The notes under the pieces: generated by a model
The model's database searches: none
What the model saw: only the letters and a program-made list of their open reading frames with translations
Told to the model about the DNA's origin: nothing
Program-made: the position numbers and the translations under genes
Part shown: positions 5,117 to 5,704 of the stretch, piece after piece
Layout of the letters: each line of letters opens with the position of its first letter
Numbering within the stretch: position 1 is the stretch's first letter
Origin: Lachnospiraceae bacterium
Lineage (GTDB): Bacteria; Bacillota; Clostridia; Lachnospirales; Lachnospiraceae
DNA: 5,704 nt
Direction: 5' to 3'
Assembly (NCBI GenBank): GCA_024691065.1
Contig: JAILOA010000180.1
Span: 1-5,704 of the forward strand

Positions 5117-5704
5117 ATGGATGAAAAATATATGAGGCTTGCAATTGAGCTTGCAAAAAAAGGGGAGGGAAGAGTTAACCCGAATCCTTTGGTGGGAGCC
5201 GTGATTGTAAAGGACGATAAGGTAATCGGTCAGGGTTATCATATGAAATACGGGGATTTACATGCCGAGAGAAATGCCATTAAAAATGCAATCGAAAACG
5301 GAGCTACTTTCGATACATTGAAAGGCGCCGAAATGTATGTAACCCTGGAGCCTTGTTCGCATTATGGCCATCAGCCGCCTTGTGCGCTTGCGATAATTGA
5401 AAAGGGAATCAAAAAGGTTTATGTGGGTTCAAGTGACCCGAACCCGCTTGTTGCCGGTAAGGGAATAGCTATGCTTAGGGAAGCGGGTGTGGATGTGGTT
5501 GAGAATGTATTGAAAGAAGAATGTGATGAGATAAATCCTGTATTCTTTCACTTTATAACCGATAAAACCCCTTATGTTGTGATGAAATATGCTACTACAT
5601 TGGATGGAAAGATTGCATGCTACAATGGAAAGAGCCGGTTTGTTACGGGTGAGGCTGCGAGAAAGCATGTGCAGATTTTAAGAAACCGTTATATGGGAAT
5701 TATG
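5117..5704 (+). CDS. ribD: RibD, bifunctional riboflavin deaminase/reductase (5' part)
   Basis: The first 196 codons, cut by the window edge; full RibD is about 360-370 residues. The enzyme deaminates diaminohydroxyphosphoribosylaminopyrimidine and then reduces the ribosyl group, early in riboflavin synthesis in the cytoplasm. The N-terminal deaminase domain shows NPNPLVGAVIV at 21-31, HAE at 49-51 (zinc His49, catalytic Glu51) and PCSHYGHQPPC at 79-89, whose Cys80 and Cys89 complete the zinc site. The reductase domain begins near residue 145 with PYVVMKYATTLDGKIA and continues through SRFVTGEAARKHV, where many homologues have Trp in place of this Phe, to the edge. SD AGGGGAG at 5103-5109, seven bases upstream, fixes the start. 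It follows tenI by 139 bases on the same strand. No FMN riboswitch precedes it, and other rib genes may lie further right. Minus-strand frames here are shadows. Confidence 0.96.
   Translation, partial: MDEKYMRLAIELAKKGEGRVNPNPLVGAVIVKDDKVIGQGYHMKYGDLHAERNAIKNAIENGATFDTLKGAEMYVTLEPCSHYGHQPPCALAIIEKGIKKVYVGSSDPNPLVAGKGIAMLREAGVDVVENVLKEECDEINPVFFHFITDKTPYVVMKYATTLDGKIACYNGKSRFVTGEAARKHVQILRNRYMGIM

Noticed and set aside
5012..5668. Minus-strand frames at 5012-5242 and 5429-5668
   Set aside because: They are antisense to the ribD leader and to ribD itself, which has clear zinc-site motifs and a strong SD.

Overview
The window is an AT-rich stretch of a low-GC Firmicute, most likely an anaerobic Clostridia member of the Lachnospiraceae type. 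This is inferred from four things: strong purine-rich ribosome binding sites, a thiazole pathway that uses the oxygen-sensitive radical-SAM enzyme ThiH rather than ThiO, a short ThiF of the clostridial kind, and a divergent lipoprotein whose visible part resembles Lachnospiraceae surface proteins. The genus cannot be fixed from the sequence.

Layout: positions 1-397 (minus strand) hold the N-terminal 132 residues of a lipoprotein that runs off the left edge. Positions 398-809 are a gene-free divergent region with a 16-bp tandem repeat and a possible structured leader, but no recognisable TPP riboswitch. Then, all on the plus strand, come thiS (810-1004), thiF (1169-1810), thiG (1889-2692), thiH (2957-4216), a tenI-like gene (4414-4977) and the first 196 codons of ribD (5117-5704, cut by the right edge).

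How the genes work together: ThiF adenylates the C-terminal Gly-Gly of ThiS so that it can be converted to a thiocarboxylate. ThiH cleaves tyrosine to give dehydroglycine (2-iminoacetate). ThiG condenses ThiS-thiocarboxylate, dehydroglycine and deoxyxylulose phosphate into the thiazole phosphate. The TenI-like protein probably tautomerises that product to the aromatic carboxylate form used by thiamine phosphate synthase. The pyrimidine branch (ThiC, ThiD), a clear ThiE and the sulfur donor are not in the window. RibD starts the riboflavin pathway and may belong to a separate or overlapping transcript.

The coding content is ordinary. The unusual part is the spacers: four of the five gaps from the divergent region to tenI carry local direct duplications. 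These are a 16-bp tandem repeat before thiS, a 33-bp pair between thiS and thiF, a five-copy 34-bp minisatellite between thiG and thiH, and between thiH and tenI a duplicate of the thiH 3' end plus a possible ghost of the tenI start. No previously undescribed protein system is evident; the minisatellite and the leader without a riboswitch are the best leads.
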